Shown here: positions 13,654 through 22,830 of the stretch, piece by piece | Layout of the letters: the number at the start of each line of letters is the position of its first letter | Numbering within the stretch: position 1 is the first letter of the stretch | IMG/VR virus record: IMGVR_UViG_3300035698_005073 | Coordinates: 1-56,073 of that record | DNA from: a virus | Direction: 5' to 3' (one strand) | DNA: 56,073 nt | The notes under the pieces: model-generated | The model's database searches: none | Told to the model about the DNA's origin: nothing | The model's input: the letters and a program-made list of their open reading frames with translations, nothing else | Translations under genes and position numbers: made by a program

Positions 13654-13836
13654 ATGAAAAAGGACCATTCAATTCCAAGGGATCAATGGGAGCAGGTATT
13701 TCGAACCGCAAGTCTTGGCTGTCCAGGATGCGACAAGAACATGAGATTACTAACAACCGACAAAACAAATTCGAACAAGCCTGAGATGTACTGCGGAGAT
13801 TGCCATATATCAGTACCGTTATTTATGAGACAGTAG
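13654..13836 (+). CDS. Small zinc-ribbon protein
   Basis: Sixty residues with LGCPGCDKN and MYCGDCHI, i.e. two CxxC pairs about 25 residues apart, a classic zinc ribbon. ATG 13654 follows GGGAGGAAAC. Lies between the TerS-like gene and TerL; may bind DNA or assist packaging, but nothing shows this directly. Confidence 0.65.
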   Translation: MKKDHSIPRDQWEQVFRTASLGCPGCDKNMRLLTTDKTNSNKPEMYCGDCHISVPLFMRQ

Positions 13837-13845
13837 GGTGACGAG

Positions 13846-14388
13846 ATGGGAATTATTTCATTTATTCGTAAGGCCCGGCGTACCAAAAGACAATTTTGCT
13901 TATTGCCGTCCTATTATGGTAAACTTGATTTTGAAAGTCTAGGCATTCTCGTTACGCTTGATGATTTACAGCAAGGCAAAGCGCAAGAGAATAAAATACT
14001 ATCACTCAGAAATAGTAGTGATAGTATAATAGTAGTATGGTCAACCTCTGTTCGTTTTTATGTAGAACCATCAAGTATAAGATCTGAATCTGGGAATATG
14101 CCAATTGTTTCTGTGGCTCGGAATATGTCTAGTCGCATTCCACCCCAGGGAGAGCTAGATATTGTCGTTAGCGATTCCGACTTTATAAATGAAGCTGTGC
14201 CGAGATTTTTAAATAAAATGCTTACGGGGTATGTTGGTTTAAACATTACATATACTAAGCAAGGTTCTAGCATTAAGCATAACGTAGTTTATTATTTTCG
14301 CGTTAGTCTTGATGGAGACGTTTCCAGCTTAACAGATGTGGATTATGTGAAATTAAAAAAAAGGGGGATAGTGAATGAAAGGTATTAA
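13846..14388 (+). CDS. Hypothetical beta-rich protein, 180 residues
   Basis: ATG 13846 after GGGTGACGAG. Basic N-terminus followed by alternating strands. No motif recognised. Overlaps the next small gene by 14 bases. Confidence 0.65.
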   Translation: MGIISFIRKARRTKRQFCLLPSYYGKLDFESLGILVTLDDLQQGKAQENKILSLRNSSDSIIVVWSTSVRFYVEPSSIRSESGNMPIVSVARNMSSRIPPQGELDIVVSDSDFINEAVPRFLNKMLTGYVGLNITYTKQGSSIKHNVVYYFRVSLDGDVSSLTDVDYVKLKKRGIVNERY

Positions 14389-14539
14389 CGAATTATTTAG
14401 CGACAATATCCGTCAATTATTAACTGAGATGGAAGCTAGTCAGGACTTTCGAAAGCACGGTAGCGAGGTTATCTGTAATCTCGTAATCGCCCGTCATGGT
14501 TATAATGAAACCACAGTGAAAGACGAAAAATCTGGATAA
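14375..14539 (+). CDS. Small hypothetical protein upstream of TerL
   Basis: Fifty-four residues (MKGINELFSDNIRQLLTEME onward), helical. AAAGGGGGATAGTGA precedes ATG 14375, giving a good GGGGG site. Ends within the possible N-terminal extension of the terminase frame. Confidence 0.55.
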   Translation: MKGINELFSDNIRQLLTEMEASQDFRKHGSEVICNLVIARHGYNETTVKDEKSG

Positions 14540-14609
14540 TTTCAACATTACACCTCCACCGGAGGAATTATCTAAACGGGAGAGGGTCCTAGAGCTTGCG
14601 CGTGTTGAT

Positions 14610-16163
14610 TTGATCAACTTCGGCAAGCTCTTTTTGCCTGGTGATTTTAAAAAAAGTGCTACACCGCCCTTCCATAGGGAGATGGGCGAGGCGTACCTTG
14701 ATATGTCAATTTTACGTCTAGCTTTTGTATTGGCCAGGGGCCACGTAAAAACCACGATGACGAAAGCGTTTCTTCTCCACTCTTTACTTTTCCCGGTCAA
14801 GGACCGCCCACCTGCATTCATAGCATGGATTTCTGATACCATTGATAAGGTTTATAGCAATATGGATTATATAGACAAAAATTTGTCTTCAAATCCAAGG
14901 ATACTTTATTATTTTGGAAAGCAAGCTGGAAGTACCTGTGGTAAGAAATGGAATGAAACATATAAGGAATGCAGGTCTGGCGCTACGCTAATATCTCGCG
15001 CTATGCGTAAGGGAATTCGTGGAGAAACTAAAGCTAATATACTCGGAGGCGCTGAGAGATTCCATGTGTGTGTACTTGATGACGTTGAGAACGAAGAGAA
15101 TACAAAAACACGCGATTCTAGGAACTGGGTTAAGCGTGTAATTTCTGACAATATTTTCCCGGCACTTGAGCCCAACTTTGGGAGAATGATATTCAATGGG
15201 ACTCCGGTTGATGATGATTCATTTTGTATGAACCTTATGGTCAAATCTAAACAAGCGAAGGAAAGCAAAAAAAAGTTTTCATGGAAAACGATTATATACG
15301 GAGCAACCCAGCCTAGCATGCCTGGTGGTGTGCTTTGGGATTCATACATGCCACGCGCGAAACTGGATGAGCGTAAACAGTTTTACATCGATACCTATGG
15401 TAGTGCTGCTGGCTATTACCAGGAATACGAGCTTCAGCCTCGCGGTGAAGAATACCGAATATGGACATCAGACCATTATTATTTTCACAATATGCAGTAT
15501 ACGTGGGACAATAGACTAAAGCAGTCGTTTTTAATTGACAAAGGTAAGAAGATACCGGTTAATTGTTTTCTTGGATGTGACCCAGCTACAGATATTGATA
15601 CTAGAGATTCTGATGATAGTGCGATTGTTGTTATTGCTATAGACCCCGATAGTAGGATATTTGTACTTGAGACCATAGCAAAGAGAGCCATACCTGAGAT
15701 GGCGCTACGAGACGCTGAGGGCAAGATATTACCATCGTCTCAAAAGGGCGTAGTCGATTATATTGTAGAGCTTTATGATAGGTATCATTGTATAAATGCT
15801 AAGGTTGAAGATGTTGGTATGACACGCGGTATCTGGCAGCATATTCGTGGTTATAAAGATTTGAATAAACGGAAAGATATGAGAGTGTTACCGGAAGAAC
15901 CGCAGGGCCGGGAAAAGCGCAATAAGATTAAAACCGGTATTGGCAGTTTTTTCATCAAGAGATTGGTACATATACGGTCTGACATGTACAAATTAAAGGA
16001 CCAAATAGAAGGGTTTGGTCCAAGAATGACAAATGACGACGTTATTGAAGCGTTCTTTTTTGCGACGCGCAACATTTACGGGCCAAAGAATATAAGAGTC
16101 AATCACAACAAATGGTTTAGAAAATCAGTTGAACCAGATGGGTTTGACTGGACAGTTGCTTAG
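14610..16163 (+). CDS. terL: Terminase large subunit (ATPase and nuclease)
   Basis: Packages DNA into the prohead. ATPase: ARGHVKTT (42-49) in the Walker A position, VCVLDDVE (153-160) as Walker B, FNGTP (195-199) as the coupling motif. RNase H-like nuclease: GCDPATD (322-328), VEDVG (399-403) and a TNDDVIEAF acidic pair (474-482). The Walker A glycine before the lysine is replaced by valine. The only standard start is TTG 14610, which has no nearby ribosome-binding site; the frame is open 30 codons further upstream (NITPPPEELSKRERVLELAR), which looks like a natural TerL N-terminus, so the true start may be a CTG at 14532. Function firm, start uncertain. Confidence 0.92.
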   Translation: MINFGKLFLPGDFKKSATPPFHREMGEAYLDMSILRLAFVLARGHVKTTMTKAFLLHSLLFPVKDRPPAFIAWISDTIDKVYSNMDYIDKNLSSNPRILYYFGKQAGSTCGKKWNETYKECRSGATLISRAMRKGIRGETKANILGGAERFHVCVLDDVENEENTKTRDSRNWVKRVISDNIFPALEPNFGRMIFNGTPVDDDSFCMNLMVKSKQAKESKKKFSWKTIIYGATQPSMPGGVLWDSYMPRAKLDERKQFYIDTYGSAAGYYQEYELQPRGEEYRIWTSDHYYFHNMQYTWDNRLKQSFLIDKGKKIPVNCFLGCDPATDIDTRDSDDSAIVVIAIDPDSRIFVLETIAKRAIPEMALRDAEGKILPSSQKGVVDYIVELYDRYHCINAKVEDVGMTRGIWQHIRGYKDLNKRKDMRVLPEEPQGREKRNKIKTGIGSFFIKRLVHIRSDMYKLKDQIEGFGPRMTNDDVIEAFFFATRNIYGPKNIRVNHNKWFRKSVEPDGFDWTVA

Positions 16164-16175
16164 GAAGGAAAGGCT

Positions 16176-18464
16176 ATGTCTATTATAAAATTTAACCACA
16201 AGGGAGACAGCGAAAAAAAGAAAGTCGATTCCAACAGATCCCTGTATCATGCTATAAGTGGTAGTGCTGCCTATGATGGATGGCGCACAAGATCTACTGA
16301 GTCTAACAATTTCTCTCTTGGCGATCAGCTTACCAAGAAACAAAAAGATGGGCTAAGGTCTGCTGGAATGCCAGATTTTATTGTCAATAAAATGACAAAA
16401 TCATTTGAAATTCTTAAATATTTTGCAACAGCGAATGACCCGTCATTCCTTGCATCTGGCACTACGCCCGACGATGACACAAAAACAAATACACACAATG
16501 CAATTTTTAAACATGTCTTTTACATTTCTAACTTTAATTCTAAGTTCGGCCAATGTACTGAAGATTCTATGACAAAGGGGCTTGGGTACCTTATTATGTA
16601 CTACGACCCCGCTGCGGATAGTGGGAAGGGTGAGATAAAAATTGATTTTGTTAACCCGTGGCATGTTTTTGTAGACACTGCGAGTACCGACATTATGTTT
16701 AAGGATGCTTCGTTCATTTTAATTAAAAAAGATGTTACGAAGTCACAATTGATTAATAAGTTTCCACAGTATGAAGACAAGATTAAAAGAGCATCCGGTA
16801 GCGACGAGCACTTAGATAAATGGGGTGGACGCGATCAAAACACGTCACATGTATCATCCTTTGAGGATATGGATATTTTAGCTGATCTGGCTGGTGGTAC
16901 GCAGGGTACAATCGATTACTATGAAAAATACTTTAAAAAACAAATAAAATCTGTCTGGGTCAAGATGAAGAACATGCCATCAGAAAAAGACATGGAAGAG
17001 ATCGGCATGAATGTCAAGCAAATGACTCAGCAATTTGAGCAAGAAGTTGCGCTACAAGTAGAAGACCAAGTTATTGCAATTGGCGATTCGTTAAAGAAGG
17101 AAGAGATTTCTAAGGAACGCGCCGAATTTGAGATTAAAAAAATAAACGATGCAGCACAAAAACGTGTTCAGCAGTATTCGAAACAAGAATATGATAAGCA
17201 GATTTCCGCATTAACCACAGTACAGGAAGCCGTAGTGACAGAAAAGGAATTTAAAGAGTTAAGCAAGGCAAAGGACTTCAAAGACAGGATCGTTGCGAGT
17301 ATTGAGCATTTTGATACAAGGATAGGTGTTATTTGTAACGTTGGCGATCAGCTCTTATATGAACTAGAACTTCCGATCAGCGAGTACCCACTTATGCCAA
17401 TTCCGTATCATCACACCGGGACGGTCTACCCAATCTCTGCTGCGATGCCGGTTATCGGCAAACAGAAAGAAGTCAATAAGACCCACCAGGTCATGGTCCA
17501 CAATGTTACACTTGGGTCTAGTAATAGATGGAAAGCCGAGGAGGGTTCTGTTACTGATTCGTGGAAAAAAAATTCTACCATACCGGGTGCCGTGCTTGAA
17601 TATCAACCGAACACGCCAGCACCAGAACAAGTTCTTCCAGCGCCTCTCCCGTCTGCATTTATGGAACTTTTATTGAAGGGAGAACGAGATATAAAAGAAG
17701 AACTTGGAGCTTCGCCTATTGCCCTTGCAGCGCAGAGCCAGGCAAATGTACCATTTAAAGGTATGGCATTGCAAGACGAAGCGTCTACAAGGCCAATGAA
17801 AAGTTGGATGAATAATGTTGTTGAACCGGCGCTTGAGCAATTCGGAAAAACAATGACCCAGTATTGCCAGGCTGTATATTCTGAGAAAAAAGTCATTCGT
17901 CTAATGGACCCGAATTCTGGAAAATGGGAGACGGTAACGATTAACGACCCGAAGTATGATAAGCTCGGACAAGTCATTGGTAAATATAACGATTTCTCCG
18001 CCATACAATATGATCTTAGGATTATTTCCGGTTCTACGCTTCCCAAGAATAGACAGATGGAAATGGCCGAGAGAATGGAGTTGGCTAAAATGGGGATAAT
18101 AGACGATATAGCTGTGATTGAATATACGAACCTTCCAGACAAGCGTGCTATTATTGAGCGCAAGTCTATCCAAGCACAGCAGAAGAAATTAATCGAGGCA
18201 CTTGAGGATGACGGCAAAGGGAAAGATGGTATCATTCAAACCCTCGAACGTCAGCTCGTACAGAACGGTATAAAGATGAACATCATCAAGAACGATGCGG
18301 AGCTCAAGAAGAACGTTGATGAAACCAAAGCGGCACTTCGGGCAGCAGAGGGCAAGTATAGAAATGAATTTAGGGGCGCAGAGCTTGAATACGAGTATGG
18401 ATTAAAGGAGGATCGCCTTGAAAGAAAAAAACGAATGGAAAAAGACGGCGAGGAGACATCATAA
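16176..18464 (+). CDS. Portal protein
   Basis: 762 residues, in the size range of podovirus portals. N-terminal GDQLTKKQKDGLRSAGMP followed by FIVNKMTKSFEILKY resembles the 'GDQ...P...N.I' opening of P22-type portals. The middle has a long charged helical stretch (about 270-350), then YPLMPIPYHHTGTVYP and GAVLEYQPN; the C-terminus is a coiled coil. GGAAGG precedes ATG 16176, 12 bases after TerL stops. Order TerL-portal-scaffold-capsid supports the call. Confidence 0.88.
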   Translation: MSIIKFNHKGDSEKKKVDSNRSLYHAISGSAAYDGWRTRSTESNNFSLGDQLTKKQKDGLRSAGMPDFIVNKMTKSFEILKYFATANDPSFLASGTTPDDDTKTNTHNAIFKHVFYISNFNSKFGQCTEDSMTKGLGYLIMYYDPAADSGKGEIKIDFVNPWHVFVDTASTDIMFKDASFILIKKDVTKSQLINKFPQYEDKIKRASGSDEHLDKWGGRDQNTSHVSSFEDMDILADLAGGTQGTIDYYEKYFKKQIKSVWVKMKNMPSEKDMEEIGMNVKQMTQQFEQEVALQVEDQVIAIGDSLKKEEISKERAEFEIKKINDAAQKRVQQYSKQEYDKQISALTTVQEAVVTEKEFKELSKAKDFKDRIVASIEHFDTRIGVICNVGDQLLYELELPISEYPLMPIPYHHTGTVYPISAAMPVIGKQKEVNKTHQVMVHNVTLGSSNRWKAEEGSVTDSWKKNSTIPGAVLEYQPNTPAPEQVLPAPLPSAFMELLLKGERDIKEELGASPIALAAQSQANVPFKGMALQDEASTRPMKSWMNNVVEPALEQFGKTMTQYCQAVYSEKKVIRLMDPNSGKWETVTINDPKYDKLGQVIGKYNDFSAIQYDLRIISGSTLPKNRQMEMAERMELAKMGIIDDIAVIEYTNLPDKRAIIERKSIQAQQKKLIEALEDDGKGKDGIIQTLERQLVQNGIKMNIIKNDAELKKNVDETKAALRAAEGKYRNEFRGAELEYEYGLKEDRLERKKRMEKDGEETS

Positions 18465-18555
18465 TAACAAGGGATCTTGTCAAGTGAGAAATGGAAAGAC
18501 AAGAGAACAGGTAAAAAAAATTGCAAAGCGGCTTAATATTAAATATGGGTTTTAG
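18418..18555 (+). CDS. Small basic protein overlapping the portal gene end
   Basis: Forty-five residues from TTG 18418 in a different frame, behind AAAGGAGG six bases upstream. Arg/Lys/His-rich (EWKKTARRHHNNKGSCQVRN) with a C-terminal helix (KTREQVKKIAKRLNIKYGF). The strong site and the good protein composition argue it is real. Possibly nucleic-acid binding. Too short for most gene finders. Confidence 0.6.
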   Translation: MKEKNEWKKTARRHHNNKGSCQVRNGKTREQVKKIAKRLNIKYGF

Positions 18556-18612
18556 TTGCAGATAGTTGTAGTTATAGTTGGTAAGAAAAACATTGCAAAG
18601 TGAAACGATTTA

Positions 18613-18681
18613 GTGTTCAATTTCTGTACACATGTACTAGAATTGGACACTTTTCTATTTTAGGTGTTCAGAAATTGTACA
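18613..18681 (+). promoter_or_regulatory. Three operator-like half sites upstream of the late promoter
   Basis: An 18-bp sequence GTGTTCAATTTCTGTACA (18613-18630) has an inverted relative at 18633-18650 (14 of 18 positions), forming a 38-bp palindrome, and a third, direct relative at 18664-18681 (GTGTTCAGAAATTGTACA) that ends eight bases before the -35 box. The layout suits an activator or repressor binding cooperatively. Confidence 0.65.
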
Positions 18682-18688
18682 TTCTCGC

Positions 18689-18717
18689 TTGACAATTGCA
18701 AGTTGAAATGTTATATT
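18689..18717 (+). promoter_or_regulatory. Sigma70 promoter for scaffold and capsid genes
   Basis: TTGACA (18689-18694), 17-base spacer, TATATT (18712-18717). Only 60 bases before the scaffold start, next to the operator cluster. Confidence 0.88.
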
Positions 18718-18725
18718 GTGCCTAA

Positions 18726-18767
18726 CTGATAACAAAGTTTACAGTGAACTGACAACAAGGTTTACAG
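18726..18767 (+). repeat. Direct repeat in the late leader
   Basis: CTGATAACAAAGTTTACAG (18726-18744) and CTGACAACAAGGTTTACAG (18749-18767) differ at two of 19 positions, 23 bases apart. They start about at the predicted transcription start, so could be an operator or an RNA element in the 5' leader of the scaffold mRNA. Confidence 0.65.
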
Positions 18768-18779
18768 ACGGGAGACATT

Positions 18780-19688
18780 ATGGAAGAAGCCGATAACACG
18801 GTAGCAGATCTAAATCTTTTAAGCCTTTACGGTGACGGCAGTAATGAGCCTGATAACAAGGATTCGGATGCCGGAAAATCACCAGACGATCTCAAGAAGG
18901 ATCTTGAAAATCTGACTAAGCGATATGATAGTTCGGATACAGAGGGCAAGCGTCTGGGGGCTGAGAATCACCAATTACGTGGGCAGATAGAAGAGCTTAG
19001 ATCACAGTTAAAGCAATTCGATGAGGTGAATAAACAGTACCAAGCGTTTAAGCCGTTCATCGACAACATCCAAACGGATGACAAGTTTTTCGACCACGTT
19101 TACAACTACGATCCCGATAACACGGGACGCGGTGGCGTTCAAAAAGTGTCGGTTGAGGATTACGGTTTTACGGACCCAGAGGCTGAGATCCGTGTTTCAG
19201 ATCTCAAGAACCCAAATTCTGGTATTTCCAAGTATCTTTCGGACATCGCAGACGGTAAGGCAGGAGAAAAAATAAAAGGCCTTGAGAAGAATATGGCTGT
19301 GCGATTGAGGGAAATGGAAAACAAGTTTACTGGAATGCAGAACAAGTCCGAAAGGACCAGGGAACTACAGGATGAAATTAAAGAAACCGTATCCGCGCTT
19401 AACGGCAAGGGAGTTAAAGCAAGCGTTGAAGATGTCACAAAAGCAATCTTACGCCTTAAGAGTAACCCAATGACCCCGATGGATGCATATGTTCTTGCGA
19501 ATCAGGAAAGTATTGTAAAGACGGGCATTGAACGAGCTATAGACGAACATAGCGAGGCCTCAAGAAAGAAAAGGACTCTTCCGATTTCCCTTGCTGGTAT
19601 AAATTCAAATGGGAGCGACAAACAGCCAGCAGACGCGATTTTAGAGAATTTACTGGCAGTTAGTAGCTCTGGACTTGAGGGATTATAA
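18780..19688 (+). CDS. Scaffolding-type protein
   Basis: 302 residues, acidic N-terminus, long coiled coil (about 38-85, RLGAENHQLRGQIEELRSQL) and a helical C-terminal half. Position directly before the major capsid protein, acidic character and coiled coil are typical of scaffolding proteins, which are removed during maturation. No protease signature seen. GGGAG precedes ATG 18780. Confidence 0.7.
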   Translation: MEEADNTVADLNLLSLYGDGSNEPDNKDSDAGKSPDDLKKDLENLTKRYDSSDTEGKRLGAENHQLRGQIEELRSQLKQFDEVNKQYQAFKPFIDNIQTDDKFFDHVYNYDPDNTGRGGVQKVSVEDYGFTDPEAEIRVSDLKNPNSGISKYLSDIADGKAGEKIKGLEKNMAVRLREMENKFTGMQNKSERTRELQDEIKETVSALNGKGVKASVEDVTKAILRLKSNPMTPMDAYVLANQESIVKTGIERAIDEHSEASRKKRTLPISLAGINSNGSDKQPADAILENLLAVSSSGLEGL

Positions 19689-19699
19689 GGAGTTTTTAA

Positions 19700-21253
19700 A
19701 TGGCTGACACACCCTTTACCTTTAGTGATCTTAGCCAGACTGATAACGATAGTACTTTAGATATAGGCGATCTTAGACAGGCGTACGGAGCGGTTAATTT
19801 TGGAAGTTATCGACTTTCGAAGTTGAAGATTAACCAAGATCCGGTTTTTGCGTTATTGGCTATGAAGTCTATGAAAATGAAGGAAGCGGTTAACAGCGCT
19901 GAGTTTAAGATCATTGAAGAGCGACCGTTTATTTGGAAGCGGTATGCTTACGTAACAGGCTGGAAAGTATGGACTGGCGCGGGTTCTGTCCCAACTACGG
20001 GATATACAACCAATAGTGCCGATATTTCCAGCTTAACACCGGAGACTGCCAGTTCGTACATGGCATTGAAAATGGAAACTGACTACAAGTCTGCCGGTAA
20101 TGTTCAAAATATATACGGACAAGCTACAGACGCAATAAGTGTTGGTGACGCTGGTACAACGCCAATTTTCTTATTGGAAAATCAGATCATCCAGATTTCT
20201 ACAAAATCCGCCACGACCGATAAGGTTGCAGACGACTTTTTCACCGCACGTGTTGTGGACGTAGAGACATCTGGTACTGCGGCATATGTTGGTGTTATTG
20301 TAATACGACCGATTAAAACCGCTGCAAATAAATATTTGTGTTCATTTACGGACGCAACTACACCTATTTCTACTACATACGACAAGTCGCCCGGCCACGA
20401 TGTCGGTGCTACTAAACAGATCTTGGACACTATGCGATCTTACGTTGTTGGCAGTGCATATGCCCGTGGGTCCGGGTTACCGGGTCACTATAAAGATGAT
20501 CCATTCAAATCTCGATACGGTTATACCACTATTGAGAAGAACGAGATGTCGATGGACGGCACCGCACGAGCCACAGAGCTTAAGCAGTATCCGAATGAAA
20601 TGGCTAGATTGTGGGCAAACACCCTTACGGATCACAAATGGGACATCGGTAATACCCAGTATTTTTCTACCCTTGGTACAGAGAATGGTAGGTATTATAC
20701 CCAGGGTATGGTAGACTGGGCCATTAACTACGGAAATCAGTTTAGCCTCCCAACAACTAAGACTTGTGATGGAATGCTAGACGATTTTACAACATTGCAC
20801 GATCCGCGCTACAATGAAACCAATAGTTATCTCTTTGCCGCTTCTACGCAGTGGTTTAATTTTTTCCGTAAGCGTGGCGGTTTCACCGCGAATAACCTCG
20901 CACTGGGCGATTCGGGTTCATCTCCATATGCCGCACATTATTGGCAAGATTTTGATGGGCTTGGTCCGCGCAAAGTAGCAGGAGTAAGTCTCCTGGCTTA
21001 TTCTGCCGGTGATATGGAGGTTAACATTGTTCGGGATGTTCACCTTGATAAAACACCCATCAAAATGATGGCGATTCCGATGAATTATTGTAAGTATCGA
21101 CCGCTTGTTGGTAACGGCGAGAGCAGAGACACCACGATTATGCCAGGTGTACAAACCGAAGCCACAAATGGTGTAGATGCAACCGTTAACTTAGTCCGCA
21201 CAGAGTTCGGGATGGAACTGACCATGCCTGAAGCCTGGGCAATTTGGACTTAA
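19700..21253 (+). CDS. Major capsid protein (SU10/N4-gp56-like HK97 fold)
   Basis: 517 residues behind AAGGAG. The sequence from DPVFALLAMKSMKMKEAVNSAEFKIIE to the C-terminal block (VNIVRDVHLDKTPIKM then KYRPLVGNGESRDTTIM) resembles the SU10/N4-gp56 type of capsid protein, where a late 'hp..viD...v..r.L....' block is followed by a terminal strand. Position after the scaffold and the overall size support it. Near relatives would fix the exact family. Confidence 0.82.
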   Translation: MADTPFTFSDLSQTDNDSTLDIGDLRQAYGAVNFGSYRLSKLKINQDPVFALLAMKSMKMKEAVNSAEFKIIEERPFIWKRYAYVTGWKVWTGAGSVPTTGYTTNSADISSLTPETASSYMALKMETDYKSAGNVQNIYGQATDAISVGDAGTTPIFLLENQIIQISTKSATTDKVADDFFTARVVDVETSGTAAYVGVIVIRPIKTAANKYLCSFTDATTPISTTYDKSPGHDVGATKQILDTMRSYVVGSAYARGSGLPGHYKDDPFKSRYGYTTIEKNEMSMDGTARATELKQYPNEMARLWANTLTDHKWDIGNTQYFSTLGTENGRYYTQGMVDWAINYGNQFSLPTTKTCDGMLDDFTTLHDPRYNETNSYLFAASTQWFNFFRKRGGFTANNLALGDSGSSPYAAHYWQDFDGLGPRKVAGVSLLAYSAGDMEVNIVRDVHLDKTPIKMMAIPMNYCKYRPLVGNGESRDTTIMPGVQTEATNGVDATVNLVRTEFGMELTMPEAWAIWT

Positions 21254-21263
21254 GGAGGATTCG

Positions 21264-21719
21264 ATGGCTGGAACAGATAGAATATATCTTGGTAACAAAA
21301 ATGCCAAATTCGAAGTATCCTCTGCAAAGTTAACCGCACTGGTTAATTGTCCGATTGTGTCGGATGATCTTGATTGTAATGCGGCTACAGGAGCTACAAC
21401 ACTTGTTGAGGTTCCCGCTGGGGCAATTATCACTAAGGTTGGTGTTTTCGCAAAGACTGCCCTTGCTGGTGGGTCTGGCGACATTGATATTGGTGATGGT
21501 ACAACTGCTGATTTGTTTGTTGATGCGCTTTCTGCTCTTGCTGCAAATGTGATCAAATACGCCGGTGCTGAAGGCACTGCTTCTGCTGATCCACATGGCG
21601 GTAAGTATTGCGCGACACAGACTTCGATCAAGGCAACAATTAATGCAACTGCGGCTGCCGGAACACTTAAGCTTCTGGTATGGTACGATATTGACGATTC
21701 GACTGAAATTAGCTCTTAA
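21264..21719 (+). CDS. Capsid decoration or head-fibre-like protein
   Basis: 151 residues, Ala/Thr/Gly-rich and beta-rich (VEVPAGAIITKVGVFAKTAL, DIDIGDGTTADLF), a composition typical of capsid decoration proteins. AAGGAGGATTCG precedes ATG 21264, ten bases after the capsid stop. A hairpin follows the gene. Role inferred from position. Confidence 0.6.
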   Translation: MAGTDRIYLGNKNAKFEVSSAKLTALVNCPIVSDDLDCNAATGATTLVEVPAGAIITKVGVFAKTALAGGSGDIDIGDGTTADLFVDALSALAANVIKYAGAEGTASADPHGGKYCATQTSIKATINATAAAGTLKLLVWYDIDDSTEISS

Positions 21720-21739
21720 TTAGTTCTTAATTAAAATGT

Positions 21740-21760
21740 GGCGGTCACACCGTGGCCGCC
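21740..21760 (+). terminator. Strong hairpin, likely partial terminator
   Basis: GGCGGTCA (21740-21747) pairs with TGGCCGCC (21753-21760), one G-U pair, five-base loop. Only a weak T tract (ATATTTT) follows, so read-through into the downstream genes is expected. It would lower expression of glycosyltransferase and tail genes relative to capsid. Confidence 0.55.
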
Positions 21761-21786
21761 CTAACTAATATTTTGGGAGAAACCTC

Positions 21787-22830
21787 ATGAAAGAACAATC
21801 CATGAGCATCGCTTTCGTAACATATCATTGTTGCATTCGAGTCATTAAAGAGGCGCGTGTACTAAGTGACCTCGGATATAATGTCCATTTAGTCACGAAC
21901 AGGTTTGAATCCAACCCTTGTTTTACGTCAACGCATGTGTGGTCTGACGTTAAGCAGCTACAAAATATCATAAAAAATTTGAGCGTTGATGTTATTCACG
22001 TTCACAACGAACCCACCTATATGATTGCAGCTATTCGCGAGACCGGTTGCAAAATCCCCATGATTCTGGATTATCACGATTCTAACTATTGGCGCACTGA
22101 TAGCAAGCGTTCCATTGAGTCGATAAATGAGGAGAATTCATGGTACGAAGAGGACGTTGCCGTTGAGCTTGCAGATGCTTTTGTTGTACCATCTGAGGCT
22201 TGCGCGAAAGAACTCTCCAACAGGACCAGTAAGCAGATAGCCTACTTACCATCCGCTGTTCCAAGAAACGATTATCTTTATCATGTCTTTGGCTTTAGGG
22301 GTGGACTTGTATCGCAAGGTGGGCATGTCGTAGTGGATGCTGGCGTTAATCATTGGCGTGACTACACCGAGCTCTATTCTGAATTAAAGGGCAAGCGCCA
22401 GGTGTATGCCTATTCTCCGAGCGCCGAATTTGACGAGGAGAGTGATTTCTACCGGCATTATGTTGATAGGCTTGGGTGTAAGATAGGCAAGTTTGGATAT
22501 ACCGAATTACTTGACGAATTAACCAAGCACACTTGGAATCTGGCTGGCAATTATCACACAAAACCAGCCCTGGTTTGGGAGTACGCCCTACCAAATAAGT
22601 TTTTTGATGCAGTTGCCGCTGGTACGCCTACTGTTGTTTTCGGGGCACCTGAACCGGCAAAGATTGTTAAAGAGCTTGATATTGGGATAATTGCTGACAA
22701 ACCGCAGGATCTATTGGACCAGTGGGATTTGCATATCGAGAAGCGGAAAAATCTCTTACTCAGGAGAAAAGACCTTTGTATGGAAGCTTTTATTCATAGA
22801 CTTACCGATCTTTACAAGAGCCTAACATGA
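21787..22830 (+). CDS. Glycosyltransferase, GT-B fold (GT4-like)
   Basis: 347 residues. N-terminal Rossmann half: SIAFVTYHCCIRVIKEARVL, SVDVIHVHNEPTYM, MILDYHD, DAFVVPSEACAKELS. C-terminal half ends YALPNKFFDAVAAGTPTVVF, the donor-binding E-x7-E-like region in which phage versions often vary. Expected to move a sugar from a nucleotide donor to a virion protein or host glycan. GGGAG precedes ATG 21787. Paired with the next gene by ATGA overlap; its place in the late operon suggests capsid or fibre glycosylation. Confidence 0.8.
   Translation: MKEQSMSIAFVTYHCCIRVIKEARVLSDLGYNVHLVTNRFESNPCFTSTHVWSDVKQLQNIIKNLSVDVIHVHNEPTYMIAAIRETGCKIPMILDYHDSNYWRTDSKRSIESINEENSWYEEDVAVELADAFVVPSEACAKELSNRTSKQIAYLPSAVPRNDYLYHVFGFRGGLVSQGGHVVVDAGVNHWRDYTELYSELKGKRQVYAYSPSAEFDEESDFYRHYVDRLGCKIGKFGYTELLDELTKHTWNLAGNYHTKPALVWEYALPNKFFDAVAAGTPTVVFGAPEPAKIVKELDIGIIADKPQDLLDQWDLHIEKRKNLLLRRKDLCMEAFIHRLTDLYKSLT

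Noticed and set aside
13297-13668. Leftward 123-codon frame
   Set aside because: Antisense of the TerS-like region; Ser/Ala-rich shadow.
17603-18235. Leftward 210-codon frame
   Set aside because: Antisense shadow of the portal gene, Ser/Ile-rich as expected from reverse reading.
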